From assembly GCF_900101745.1 (NCBI RefSeq), contig NZ_FNAD01000002.1, positions 434,001 through 498,000 of the forward strand: 64,000 bases of DNA, in the 5' to 3' direction. The DNA comes from Glycomyces harbinensis (GTDB taxonomy: Bacteria > Actinomycetota > Actinomycetes > Mycobacteriales > Micromonosporaceae). Shown one piece after another: positions 50,886-59,698 of this stretch (positions within the stretch are counted from its first letter, which is position 1; every line of letters begins with the position of its first letter). Made by a program: the position numbers and the translations under genes. The notes under the pieces were generated by a model. The model was not told where the DNA came from and made no database searches. It saw nothing but the letters and a program-made list of their open reading frames with translations.

Positions 50886-51695
50886 CTAAGGCCGGTAGAC
50901 CGGTATCTCGCCGGTGCCGCGGACGCGGCGGTCGGTGATGAGCATGTGCCCCGGCGCGTGCGTGATCGCGAACGGGAGGCGCGCCCTGACCACGGCCTCC
51001 TGCAGCGTCACGCCGCACGACCAGAACACCGGCACGTCGCCGGGCTCGAACTCGACCGGGTCGCCGAAATCGGGCCTGGCCAGGTCCCGGATCCCGATCT
51101 CCCGCGGATCGCCGATGTGGACCGGCGCCCCGTGCGCGTAGGGCATGTCGGCCGTGACCCACGCGGCGCGCTCGACGAGCTCGGCGGGGACCGGGCGCAT
51201 CGACACGACCTGCGGGCCGCGGAACCGCCAGGCGGGCAGGCACCGCAGGTTGGAGCGGTACATCGGGACGTTCCCGCCCTGCTCCCGGTGGCGCAGCGGG
51301 ATGCCCGACCGCTCCAGCACGGGCTCGAACGTGAAGCTGCACCCGATCAGGAGCGTCACCAGGTCGTGGCGCCACACGTCGACCACGTCGGTGCGGCGCG
51401 CGACCAGCTGGCCCCGGCGCCACACGTGGTAGGCCGGCAGGTCGCGGCGCAGGTCCGCGCCCTCGGCGAGCGGGGTGGTGAACCCGCCCGCGCCGACCGC
51501 GCCCAGGAGCGGGCAGGGCTTGGGGTTGCGCACCGTGAAGCGGCGCAGATCGTCCGCGTACTGGCGGGGCACGCTCACCATGTTGGCCTGCACGAATCCG
51601 TGCGACCAGCCGCCGGTGGCGGTGTCCAGCCCGTCCCGGAACCGGACGCGGGCCTCGCGGGGAAGGACCGTCGCGGGACGCTGTTTCGTGAACAT
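50886..51695 (-). CDS. DUF1445 hydro-lyase-family protein
   Basis: A 269-residue member of the YcsI/putative hydro-lyase family (some members are D-glutamate cyclases). VQANMVSVPRQYADDLRRF, IGCSFTFEPVL, YRSNLRCLP and FWSCGVTLQEAV are characteristic. The true reaction of this member is not known. GAGGAGGA precedes the ATG. It is divergent from the large SARP gene and convergent with the HxlR gene. Confidence 0.85.
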   Translation of the reverse strand: MFTKQRPATVLPREARVRFRDGLDTATGGWSHGFVQANMVSVPRQYADDLRRFTVRNPKPCPLLGAVGAGGFTTPLAEGADLRRDLPAYHVWRRGQLVARRTDVVDVWRHDLVTLLIGCSFTFEPVLERSGIPLRHREQGGNVPMYRSNLRCLPAWRFRGPQVVSMRPVPAELVERAAWVTADMPYAHGAPVHIGDPREIGIRDLARPDFGDPVEFEPGDVPVFWSCGVTLQEAVVRARLPFAITHAPGHMLITDRRVRGTGEIPVYRP

Positions 51696-51754
51696 CGTTC
51701 CTCCTCGAATTCGCTGCTCGATGGCTTGAGCATCCGGGCAGCCGCGTCGAGAAC

Positions 51755-51811
51755 TTCACGAGTCCTTCACGAGCGGATCGCACGAGTATGTATGGACACC
51801 GTGCGGACACT
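51755..51811. promoter_or_regulatory. Two pairs of 11-bp-spaced heptamers (SARP-like boxes)
   Basis: TTCACGA at 51755-51761 and 51766-51772, and GGACACC/GGACACT at 51794-51800 and 51805-51811. In both pairs the heptamers are separated by 4 bp, the 11-bp period of known SARP binding sites. They lie between the DUF1445 gene and the SARP gene. Confidence 0.45.
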
Positions 51812-51925
51812 GCGCGTTCATTGGGCGAAAGTCATTGCAAGCGTTCCCAAATGATCAGCAAATGCCCATACACTTGTGGTTTCTGACATCGAACGGCCGC
51901 ACCTCGACTCCCCGGGAGGTGGCCC

Positions 51926-54900
51926 GTGGACTTCGGCATCCTCGGACCTCTGCAGCTGGCATGGGAGGGCATGCCCGTCCCACTGCCGGGCAAGACCCTG
52001 CCCAGGCTCTTCGCCGTCCTGCTCCTGGAGGCCGGCAGCGTCGTCCCGCTGCCGCGCCTGATCGACGCGATCTGGGAGGAGGACCCGCCCGCCACGGCCA
52101 GGCGCCAGGTCCAGAACACCGTCGCCGCCGCCCGCGGCCTGCTCGTCCACGCCGGGACCTCCGAGCTGGAGAAGGTCGGCGACGGCTACCGGATGCGGGT
52201 GCGCCCCGAGAAGCTCGACTCGCTGCGCTTCCAGCGCTCCGCCCGCATCGCCCGCGAGCAGGTCGCCGCCGCCGAACCCGAAGCGGCCCTCGCCACCCTG
52301 CGCGAAGCGCTCGCCCTGTGGCGCGGACCGGCCCTCGCCGGGCTCTCCGGACGCCTCATCGAGTCCGGGGCGCTGCGCTGGGACGAGGAGCGGGCCGCGG
52401 CCGAGGAGGACCGCGCCGAACTCGAACTCGCGCTCGCCACCGGCGTCTCCGTGGTCGCCGACCTGCGCCGCGTCCTCGAACGCCACCCCTACCGCCAGCG
52501 GGCCGCCGAACTGCTCATCACCGCCCTGTACCGGGAGGAGCGCGCCGCCGAGGCCCTCGACGCGTACGAGTCGATCCGCCGCCAGCTCGCCGACGAACTC
52601 GGCATCGACCCCGGCCGGCGCCTCAAGGACCTGTACGCGGCGATGCTCCGCGACGACTCGGCCCTCAGGCCGCCCGAGAAGCCGGCGGTCGCCGCCGCGC
52701 CGGCGCGGCGCGAACTGCCCGCGCCCGCGCAGCTGCCCTCCGACTCGATCCACTTCACCGGCCGCGTCGACCAGCTCGCGGCCCTGGACCTGCTGCTGGA
52801 ACCCGGACCGCGCGTCGCGGTCCTGTCGGGGATCGGCGGCTCGGGGAAGACCACGCTCGCGCTGCACTGGGCCCACAGGGTCCGCGAGCGGTTCCCCGAC
52901 GGGCAGCTGTACGTGAACCTCCGCGGCTTCGACCGGGCCGCGCCGCTCACCCCGCTGGACACGATCGCCGGGTTCCTGCGGGCGCTCGGCGTCGCGACCG
53001 AGTCGATCCCCTCCGACGCCGACGAGGCCGCCGCGCTGCTGCGCTCGCGCCTGGCCGACACCCGCACGCTCGTGATCCTCGACAACGCCCGCAACTCCCC
53101 GCAGGTCGTGCCGCTGCTGCCGGCCACCGCCGGGAGCGTCGCAGTGGTCACCAGCCGCTCGCGCCTGCCCGACCTCGCCGCGCTCCACGACGTCCGCCAG
53201 CTCACCGTCGGCGCCCTCGACGCCGACGAGTCGGTCCATCTGATGGAGAGCCTCATCGGCGCCGAGCGAGTACGGGCCGAGCCGAAGGCCGCCAAGCGGA
53301 TCGCCGAACTGTGCGGCGGGCTCGCGCTCGCGCTGCGGATCGTCGGCACGAACCTGCGCGGGCAGCCGGGCACGACGCTCGCCGAGACCGCCGCGGCCCT
53401 CGCCGGCAGGGACCGGCTCGCGCACCTCGCCGTCGAGGGCGACCCGACGACGACGGTCGCCGCCGCGTTCGACCTGTCGTTCCAGGCGCTCGACCCCGAG
53501 GAGGAGCTGCTGTACCTCAACCTCGCGTTCCTGCCCGGCGCCGACTTCTCCAAGGGCCTCGCCGTGGCCCTGGTCGCGTGGGAGCCCGAGGCGGCCGAAC
53601 GGCTCCTGGCCAAGCTCGTCGCCGCCCACCGCATCGACGAGTACCGGCCCGGCCGCTACCGGTTCCACGACCTGGTGCGCGACTACGCCCGCCGCAAGGC
53701 CGAGGCCGGGTTCGACCCGGCCGCGCTCCAGCGCCTGCGCGAGCAGGCCGTCGAGTGGTACGCGAAGGGCCCGGTGCGGCTGCCGGTCGAGGAGTACCGC
53801 AACATCGTGGCGACCTTCCTCGAATGGAACGGCCACCCCACGGTCTCGCGGCTGCTCACGCGCCTGGTCGCCTTCGCCGACGCCGGATACCGCGAGGACG
53901 CGTCGCTGTCCGACACGCTCTACGAGCTGCCCGAGCTCGCCCACGTCGCCGAGCAGGGCATCGCCACCGGGGTGCGCTCGAAGGAGCCGATGGACGCCGT
54001 GCGGGCCTATGCGCTGGCCGACGCCGTGGCCTACACCTCCGGCGAGCTCCACCAGTCGAAGGCCTACGCCGAGAAGACCCTCGAATACCTGCGGCTCACC
54101 CCGCACGGGGACGCGACGGGCAAGGCGCGCAACGACCTCGGGACGACGCTGACGCAGCTGGGCCGGTACCGCGAGGCCGTGTCGATCCTGCGGGAGGCCC
54201 TGGTCAGCGCCGAGCGCTCCGGGAAGCGGCACGTGCTCGTCGAGGTGCTCACCTCGCTGGGGAGCGTGCTGCGGCGCATGGGGATCTTCGCCGAGGCCGA
54301 GACGCTGCTGCGGCGCGCCCGCGACCTCGACGCCGCCGCGCCCGAGGGTCCCACGACGGTCTACCCGCTGCTGTCGCTCTCGGAGCTGTACGTCGACCAG
54401 GGCCGCATCTCGACCGCCGAGGAGCAGGACCACGTGATCGCCGAGATGCTCCGCGACGACCCCTCGAAGTACTACCGGGCGCGGCTGTACTTCCGGCAGG
54501 CCGCGGTGCACCACGCCGACCAGGACTACGCCCGGGCCGAGGCCGCGCTCCTGTTCGGCCTCGAACTGGTCGAGCAGGCCAACGGCTGGCGCCACCGGCT
54601 GGTCTACACGTACCGGCTCGCCGAGATGTACGTCGACACCGGCCGGATCGACGACGCGCGCGACGCCCTCGGCCGCGTCGCCGACCTCGACCGGTACCAG
54701 ACCTCGGAGACCCTCGCGGTGAAGGCGCGGGTCCTGTGCAAGCTCCACACCGCCGACGGCGACCTGCCCGAGGCGATCCGCATGGGGCGCCAGGCGTGCG
54801 ACGTGTTCGCGGCCATGCCCGACCCGCTGCGCCAGGCCCGCAGCCTGCGGGCGCTGGGGCGGGCCTGCGAGGCCGCGGGCGCCGTCGAGGCGGCCGCGCA

Positions 54901-54964
54901 GTGCCGGGCCGACGCGCTGGACCTGTTCGAGTCCTTGGGGATCGACCCCGCCCGGGAGCAGTGA
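51926..54964 (+). CDS. SARP/AfsR-like transcriptional regulator (BTAD-NB-ARC-TPR)
   Basis: A 1012-residue regulator. Residues ~1-90 are the OmpR-like winged helix of SARPs (FGILGPLQLAW, LPRLFAVLLLEAG), followed by the bacterial transcriptional activator domain to ~250 (LATLREALALWRGPALAGL, RQLADELGIDPGRRLKDLY). The NB-ARC ATPase has P-loop GIGGSGKTT at ~301, Walker B TLVILDN at ~383 and GGLALAL. The C-terminal ~300 residues are TPR repeats. Such proteins switch on secondary metabolism or stress genes, often gated by ATP and ligand binding. No biosynthetic cluster is adjacent. GTG start with GGGAGGTGG. Confidence 0.92.
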   Translation: MDFGILGPLQLAWEGMPVPLPGKTLPRLFAVLLLEAGSVVPLPRLIDAIWEEDPPATARRQVQNTVAAARGLLVHAGTSELEKVGDGYRMRVRPEKLDSLRFQRSARIAREQVAAAEPEAALATLREALALWRGPALAGLSGRLIESGALRWDEERAAAEEDRAELELALATGVSVVADLRRVLERHPYRQRAAELLITALYREERAAEALDAYESIRRQLADELGIDPGRRLKDLYAAMLRDDSALRPPEKPAVAAAPARRELPAPAQLPSDSIHFTGRVDQLAALDLLLEPGPRVAVLSGIGGSGKTTLALHWAHRVRERFPDGQLYVNLRGFDRAAPLTPLDTIAGFLRALGVATESIPSDADEAAALLRSRLADTRTLVILDNARNSPQVVPLLPATAGSVAVVTSRSRLPDLAALHDVRQLTVGALDADESVHLMESLIGAERVRAEPKAAKRIAELCGGLALALRIVGTNLRGQPGTTLAETAAALAGRDRLAHLAVEGDPTTTVAAAFDLSFQALDPEEELLYLNLAFLPGADFSKGLAVALVAWEPEAAERLLAKLVAAHRIDEYRPGRYRFHDLVRDYARRKAEAGFDPAALQRLREQAVEWYAKGPVRLPVEEYRNIVATFLEWNGHPTVSRLLTRLVAFADAGYREDASLSDTLYELPELAHVAEQGIATGVRSKEPMDAVRAYALADAVAYTSGELHQSKAYAEKTLEYLRLTPHGDATGKARNDLGTTLTQLGRYREAVSILREALVSAERSGKRHVLVEVLTSLGSVLRRMGIFAEAETLLRRARDLDAAAPEGPTTVYPLLSLSELYVDQGRISTAEEQDHVIAEMLRDDPSKYYRARLYFRQAAVHHADQDYARAEAALLFGLELVEQANGWRHRLVYTYRLAEMYVDTGRIDDARDALGRVADLDRYQTSETLAVKARVLCKLHTADGDLPEAIRMGRQACDVFAAMPDPLRQARSLRALGRACEAAGAVEAAAQCRADALDLFESLGIDPAREQ

Positions 54965-55068
54965 CCGCGACCCCCGGCTTCGTCCAGTCGACCGACTGAT
55001 GCGGCCCCAGTCGCCCCGTCCATACAGTTGCGGGCACACCCACTGGAACACGTCAACCAGGAGACGAC

Positions 55069-56049
55069 ATGCACGCCATCCGCCACCACGCCTTCGGCGG
55101 CCCGGAGGTCCTCGTGTACGAAGAGGTCCCCGAGCCCGAGCCGGGCCCCGGCCAGCTCCGCATCGCCACCCGGGCCGCCGGGGTCCACCTCCTCGACACG
55201 GTCTTCCGCAACGGCGCGAAGGACAGCCCCTACCCGCTCCCGGCGCTGCCGGCGATCCCGGGCCGGGAGGCCGCCGGGATCGTGGACGCGGTCGGCGAGG
55301 GGGTCGACGCCTCCTGGATCGGCAGGCGCGCGGTCGCCCACCTCGGGTTCGCGTCCGGCGGCTATGCGGAGAAGGCCGTCCGCGACGTCGCCTCGGTCCA
55401 CGAGATCCCCGAGGGCGTCGGCTTCGGCGAGGCGGTGGCGATGATCGGCACCGGCCGCACCGCGCTGATGATCCTCGGGGTCGGCCCGGTGACGGCCGAG
55501 GACACGGTGATCGTGCCGGCCGCCGCGGGCGGGCTGGGCACGCTCCTGGTGCAGGCCGCCAAGAACGCCGGCGCGTACGTGGTCGGCCTCGCGGGCGGGC
55601 CCGGCAAGGTCCGGCAGGTCGCCGCGAACGGGGCCGACGCCGCGGTCGACTACCGGGCCGCCGACTGGACCTCGGTGCTGGACAAGGCGCTCGACGGCCG
55701 CGAGGCGACCCTCCTGTACGACTCGGTCGGCGGCGAGGTCGGCCGGGCCGCCTTCGACCGGCTCGGCTTCGGCGGCCGCATGATCGTCTTCGGCTGGTCG
55801 GCGGGGACGGCCACCGAGGCCACGGTCGAGGACATCGTGGGCCGCGGCCTCACCGTCACCGGCGCGCTCGGCCCGAAGCTCCTGGAGCGGCTCGGCGGCC
55901 TGCGGGCCCTCGAGGAGCGCTCGCTCGCCGAGCTCGCCGCCGGGCGGCTGCGCCCGGCGGTGCACACCTTCGCGCTGGCCGAGACCGCCGAAGCCCATCG
56001 CGCCCTGGAGAACCGGGGCACGACGGGCAAGGTGGTGCTGATCCCCTAG
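55069..56049 (+). CDS. Zinc-free MDR (quinone oxidoreductase-like) enzyme
   Basis: A 326-residue medium-chain dehydrogenase/reductase of the QOR type: GGPEVLVYEEVPEPEPG, PAIPGREAAGIVDAVG, and the NADPH motif AAAGGLGTLLVQAAK. The catalytic zinc ligands of alcohol dehydrogenases are absent. It likely reduces quinones or enones. AGGAGA precedes the ATG. It is downstream of the SARP gene by 105 nt. Confidence 0.9.
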   Translation: MHAIRHHAFGGPEVLVYEEVPEPEPGPGQLRIATRAAGVHLLDTVFRNGAKDSPYPLPALPAIPGREAAGIVDAVGEGVDASWIGRRAVAHLGFASGGYAEKAVRDVASVHEIPEGVGFGEAVAMIGTGRTALMILGVGPVTAEDTVIVPAAAGGLGTLLVQAAKNAGAYVVGLAGGPGKVRQVAANGADAAVDYRAADWTSVLDKALDGREATLLYDSVGGEVGRAAFDRLGFGGRMIVFGWSAGTATEATVEDIVGRGLTVTGALGPKLLERLGGLRALEERSLAELAAGRLRPAVHTFALAETAEAHRALENRGTTGKVVLIP

Positions 56050-56064
56050 CGGCGGTGCCGCCGC
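56049..56064. terminator. Small hairpin between convergent genes
   Basis: GCGGCGG-TG-CCGCCGC, 7-bp stem starting at the MDR stop codon. Weak. Confidence 0.35.
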
Positions 56065-56081
56065 CAGGGGAGACGCCTTCC

Positions 56082-57272
56082 TTAGGAGGCGGTGACCAGT
56101 TCGGCGGGCGCGATGTCCGGCACGGCGGCCTCGGCGTGGGCCCGCGCCAGCGGGACCGACAGCGCGAGCCCGGCCAGCGCCAGGCCGACGCCGACCAGGA
56201 GCGGCGCGGTCAGGCTCAGTCCGGCCGACAGCGCGAGGCCGCCGAGCCAGGCGCCGTTGGCGTTGGCCAGGTTGAACGCCGCGTGGTGCATGGAGGAGGC
56301 CAGCGACGGGGCCGCGTGGGCGCCGTCGAGCAGCAGCCGCTGCATGATCGGGCCGACCAGCGAGGACGAGGTCGCCATGAGGAAGACCCCGCCGATCGCC
56401 AGGACCGGGTTGCCCATGGAGAAGAACATCATGAGCAGCACGAGCGCGATCGTGGTGAACGCGGCGAACAGGCCCTGGATCGGGGCGCGGTCGGCGACCT
56501 GGCCGCCGACCACGTTCCCGAGGGTCAGGCCGACGCCGAACACCGCGAGGGTGATGGCGATGGCGACCGCGTTGAGGCCGGTGACCTCCTCGAGGATCGG
56601 CGTGAGGTAGGTGTAGGCGGCGAACATGCCGCCGAAGCCGACCGCGCCGGTGACCAGCGGCAGGAGGACCTTCTTGGAGCGGATCGCGCGGATCTCGTCG
56701 GCGGCCCTGGTCTGGACGATGACGCCGCGCGTGTCGGGCACGGTGATCCAGATGGCGGCGGCGGCGACGATGCCGAGCGCGGCGACGGCCGCGAAGATCC
56801 AGCGCCAGGAGAACTGGCCGACGAGCAGGGCGCTGACCGGGACGCCGACGATCGTGGCGACGGTGAGGCCGGACATGATCCCCGAGATCGCGCGGGCGCG
56901 GCGGTCAAAGGAGACCAGGCTCGCGCCGACGACCGCGGCGGCGCCGAAGAAGGCGCCGTGCGGGAGGCCGGCGACGAACCGGGTGGCGAGCAGGAAGCCG
57001 AAGTCGGGGGCCAGTGCGGTGGCGAGGTTCGCGACGGCGAAGGCGCCCATGAGGCCGATCATCAGCGGCTTGCGGGGGATGCGGGTGGTGGCGACGGTCA
57101 GCAGCGGGGCGCCGAGGACGACCCCGATGGCGTAGGCGGACACGGCCAGGCCGGCTTCGGCGAGCGAGACGCCCGAGGAGGCGGCCATCTGGGGCAGGAT
57201 GCCCATGATGACGAACTCGGCGGTGCCGATGCCGAACGCGCCGATGGACATGGCGAACAGAGGCATGCGCAT
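56082..57272 (-). CDS. MFS exporter (DHA1/AraJ type)
   Basis: A 396-residue, twelve-helix transporter. GTAEFVIMGILPQMA in helix 1, TRIPRKPLMIGLMG after helix 2 and GLPHGAFFGAAAVVGA in helix 4 match the AraJ/YdhP-like DHA1 group of sugar or drug exporters. GGAG precedes the ATG at 57272. It lies next to the convergent MDR gene and shares a divergent-like region with the MmyB-type regulator upstream. Substrate unknown. Confidence 0.9.
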   Translation of the reverse strand: MRMPLFAMSIGAFGIGTAEFVIMGILPQMAASSGVSLAEAGLAVSAYAIGVVLGAPLLTVATTRIPRKPLMIGLMGAFAVANLATALAPDFGFLLATRFVAGLPHGAFFGAAAVVGASLVSFDRRARAISGIMSGLTVATIVGVPVSALLVGQFSWRWIFAAVAALGIVAAAAIWITVPDTRGVIVQTRAADEIRAIRSKKVLLPLVTGAVGFGGMFAAYTYLTPILEEVTGLNAVAIAITLAVFGVGLTLGNVVGGQVADRAPIQGLFAAFTTIALVLLMMFFSMGNPVLAIGGVFLMATSSSLVGPIMQRLLLDGAHAAPSLASSMHHAAFNLANANGAWLGGLALSAGLSLTAPLLVGVGLALAGLALSVPLARAHAEAAVPDIAPAELVTAS

Positions 57273-57458
57273 GGAAAGCAGCTCCGGGAAGGTTGTGTGG
57301 TGAGAACGCTGAGGCTGTCACCGGCTGCTTCCTTGCCGTACCGGTCGCTGATCAAGAACGGGAGACGCTGGCGTCTCCAGGGTCCATCATAAGAACACTC
57401 GCCGCACGAGTAAAAGTCCCCGAGGTGAAATCTCGGCGTGATGTCCGTCGCCGGCGGG

Positions 57459-58307
57459 TTACGCGGGTCGCGAGGGGGTTTCGAGAATGACCGGGGCCGA
57501 TGCCGACATGTGGGCGAACGCCGCGGCCGTCGGCGAATCCGGTTGCGGCACATACACGACCAAACGCACGGCGGTCCCGGGCACGTCGAGGACCTGGCAG
57601 TCGAACTCCAGGGGCCCGAATTGGCCGTGCACGACGCTCTTGGTCTGCACCCGCCGGACCGCCACCCGGTGGTCGGCCCACATCTCCCCGAACTCGGGGC
57701 TGGTGCGCAGCAGCTCGTCCACCAGGGCCCGCAGCCGCGTGTCGCCCGGGCTGCGGGCGAGCGAGGCCCGCAGGTCCGAGACGCAGTCCTGCAGGAACGC
57801 CTGCGCGCGCGGGTCGGCGAGCTGCGCCGGGGCGTGCGGCCCGGTGAAACTGGTACGCAGGATGTTGCGCTCCTGGGGCGACAGCCGGTCCAGGTAGCCC
57901 ATGAGGAGGTTGGCCTTGGCGTTCCAGGCGAGCATCTCGTAGCCCGCGTCGACCGCGTACGCGGGGAAGTCCTGGAGTCCGGCCAGGAGGTTGCGGATCG
58001 TCGGCGGGACCTCGCGGCTCGAATCGGACTCGGGCAGCTCGTCGACGAGGTGGAACAGGTGGAATCGCTGGTCGCGGTCGAGCATGAGCGCGCGGGCGAG
58101 CGCCCCGAGGACCTGCCGGGAGGGCTTGGGGCCGCGGGCCTGTTCGAGCCGGATGTAGTACTCGACGGAGATGCCCGCGAGCTGCGCGACCTCCTGGCGG
58201 CGCAGGCCCGGCGTACGGCGGCGCGGCCCTTCGGGGAGCCCGGCGTCGCCGGGTCGGATGGCGGCGCGGCGGACCTTGAGGAAGTCGGCGAGCTGGATGC
58301 GGTCCAT
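57459..58307 (-). CDS. XRE regulator with MmyB-like ligand domain
   Basis: A 282-residue regulator: N-terminal HTH (LADFLKVRRAAIRPGDAGLP, RTPGLRRQEVAQLAGISVEYY) and a C-terminal MmyB-like PAS-related domain (LLAGLQDFPAYAVDAGYEML, FGPLEFDCQVLDVPGTAVRLVVY). Such regulators often flank and control SDR genes; the divergent neighbour here is an SDR. The start at 58307 follows a GAGGCAGGATGG; the longer upstream frame would cross the operator. Confidence 0.88.
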   Translation of the reverse strand: MDRIQLADFLKVRRAAIRPGDAGLPEGPRRRTPGLRRQEVAQLAGISVEYYIRLEQARGPKPSRQVLGALARALMLDRDQRFHLFHLVDELPESDSSREVPPTIRNLLAGLQDFPAYAVDAGYEMLAWNAKANLLMGYLDRLSPQERNILRTSFTGPHAPAQLADPRAQAFLQDCVSDLRASLARSPGDTRLRALVDELLRTSPEFGEMWADHRVAVRRVQTKSVVHGQFGPLEFDCQVLDVPGTAVRLVVYVPQPDSPTAAAFAHMSASAPVILETPSRPA

Positions 58308-58342
58308 GCGTCCATCCTGCCTCGGATGCCGGGGCCGGGCCA

Positions 58343-58357
58343 GGTACCGGATGTACC
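58343..58357. promoter_or_regulatory. Palindrome between MmyB-type regulator and SDR
   Basis: GGTAC-CGGAT-GTACC, a perfect 5-5-5 inverted repeat in the divergent promoter region; probable operator. Confidence 0.5.
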
Positions 58358-58408
58358 ACCATAAACAGGTCTCTGTCCGCCGGGCCGAAACGGGCGCAGG
58401 CTCAAGGC

Positions 58409-59143
58409 ATGACCAAGAAGATCGCACTCGTGACCGGCGCCAACAAGGGCATCGGCTTTGAAATCGCCAAGCGCCTCGGCAAGGAGGGCCTCAGGGTCCT
58501 GGTCGGGGCCCGCTCCATCGAACGCGGCGAGGAGGCCGCCGCGAAGCTCAGAGGGGAGGGCTTCGATGTCGGATTCGTCCGGCTGGACGTGACCGACCCG
58601 GATTCGATCAGTGCCGCCGTCGCGACCGTCGGGGACCTCGACATCCTGGTGAACAACGCGGGGGTCGCCCTGGCGGACGGCGACTGGAACACCAGCGAGC
58701 TCACCGCGGCCACCGCCAGGACCGTGTTCGAGACCAACGTGATCGGCGTGATCGCCGTGACCAACGCGTTCCTGCCGGCCCTGCGGCGGGCCCCGGCGGG
58801 GCGGATCGTGAACGTCTCCAGCGAGGTCGGCTCGTTCGGGTTCATCACCGACCCGAAGCAGCCGTTCGCGGGGATGCAGGTGGGCGCCTACGGGGCCTCG
58901 AAGTCGGCGCTGAACATGCTGACGGTCTCCTACGCGACCGAGCTGAAGGACTCCACCGTGAAGATCAACGCGATGACCCCGGGCTACACGAAGACCGACC
59001 TCAACAAGAACGAGGGCTGGCGCGACCCGGCCCTGTCCGCGAAGGTGGCCGCGGACCTCGCCCTGCTGGACGACGACGGCCCCCACGGCGGCTTCTTCCA
59101 GGAAGGCCTGGAGTACCACGCGGAGACCACCGTGCCCTGGTAG
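58409..59143 (+). CDS. Short-chain dehydrogenase/reductase
   Basis: A 244-residue classical SDR. TGANKGIG (9-16), NNAG (82-85), Ser138 and Y161-x3-K165 (GAYGASKSAL) make a complete active site; ARSIERG after strand 2 suggests NADPH. Resembles carbonyl reductase-like SDRs under MmyB-type regulators. Substrate unknown. CAGGCT 6 nt before the ATG may be a poor -10. Confidence 0.9.
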   Translation: MTKKIALVTGANKGIGFEIAKRLGKEGLRVLVGARSIERGEEAAAKLRGEGFDVGFVRLDVTDPDSISAAVATVGDLDILVNNAGVALADGDWNTSELTAATARTVFETNVIGVIAVTNAFLPALRRAPAGRIVNVSSEVGSFGFITDPKQPFAGMQVGAYGASKSALNMLTVSYATELKDSTVKINAMTPGYTKTDLNKNEGWRDPALSAKVAADLALLDDDGPHGGFFQEGLEYHAETTVPW

Positions 59144-59184
59144 GCGGTACCGTTCGGCAGTGGTCCGGCCTGGTGGGATATCAC

Positions 59185-59214
59185 TTGTCCCCCAGGCCGG
59201 GCCGCGTTTACGCT
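59185..59214 (+). promoter_or_regulatory. Promoter of leaderless GNAT gene
   Basis: TTGTCC (59185-59190), 18-nt spacer, TACGCT (59209-59214), 6 nt, ATG at 59221. One of the clearest leaderless promoters in the window. Confidence 0.55.
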
Positions 59215-59220
59215 CCCGAT

Positions 59221-59685
59221 ATGGAGCCCCCCTTCATCCCCGCAGAGGCCGCCGACGCCGGCGAGATCCTGACCCTCTCCCGGGGCGCCTTCGTCGCCGA
59301 GGCGCAGATCTACGGCGACCCGCTCCTGCCGCCGCTGACCGAGACGCTCGCGGAGGTCGCGGGGGCGATCGAGGAGATCCACGTGCTGAAGGCCGTGGTC
59401 GGCCACCGCATCATCGCCACCGGCCGCGCCCGCCAAGAGGGCACGGCGCTCCATCTCGGCCGCTTCGCAGTCGCCCCCGACTTCCAGGGCCGGGGCCTGG
59501 GCACGCGCCTCATCGCGGCCCTCGAAGCACTGGCGGCGCCGGGCACGGAGCACTTCGAGCTCTTCACCGGAATGAGGAGCGAACTGAACCTGAAGCTGTA
59601 CGACCGCCTGGGCTACAAGGAGACCCGCCGCAGCCCGGGACGCCCGGGCATCGAACTCGTCCACCTGCGCAAGCCCGCGGCGTAG
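59221..59685 (+). CDS. GNAT-family acetyltransferase
   Basis: A 154-residue enzyme. LGRFAVAPDFQGRGLGTRLI is the acetyl-CoA binding motif A, and NLKLYDRLGYKE is the usual C-terminal segment. The N-terminal part (TLSRGAFVAEAQIYGDP) resembles GNATs acting on small molecules. Substrate unknown. The start at 59221 follows a TACGCT element by 6 nt, rejecting an in-frame start 48 nt upstream. It is convergent with the TetR gene; a 13-nt GCGGCC/GGCCGC hairpin sits at the junction. Confidence 0.85.
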   Translation: MEPPFIPAEAADAGEILTLSRGAFVAEAQIYGDPLLPPLTETLAEVAGAIEEIHVLKAVVGHRIIATGRARQEGTALHLGRFAVAPDFQGRGLGTRLIAALEALAAPGTEHFELFTGMRSELNLKLYDRLGYKETRRSPGRPGIELVHLRKPAA

Positions 59686-59698
59686 CGGCCGGGCCGCA

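Noticed and set aside
51926-56049. Secondary-metabolite cluster around the SARP gene
   Set aside because: No PKS, NRPS, terpene or RiPP genes are present; neighbours are single oxidoreductases, exporters and regulators.
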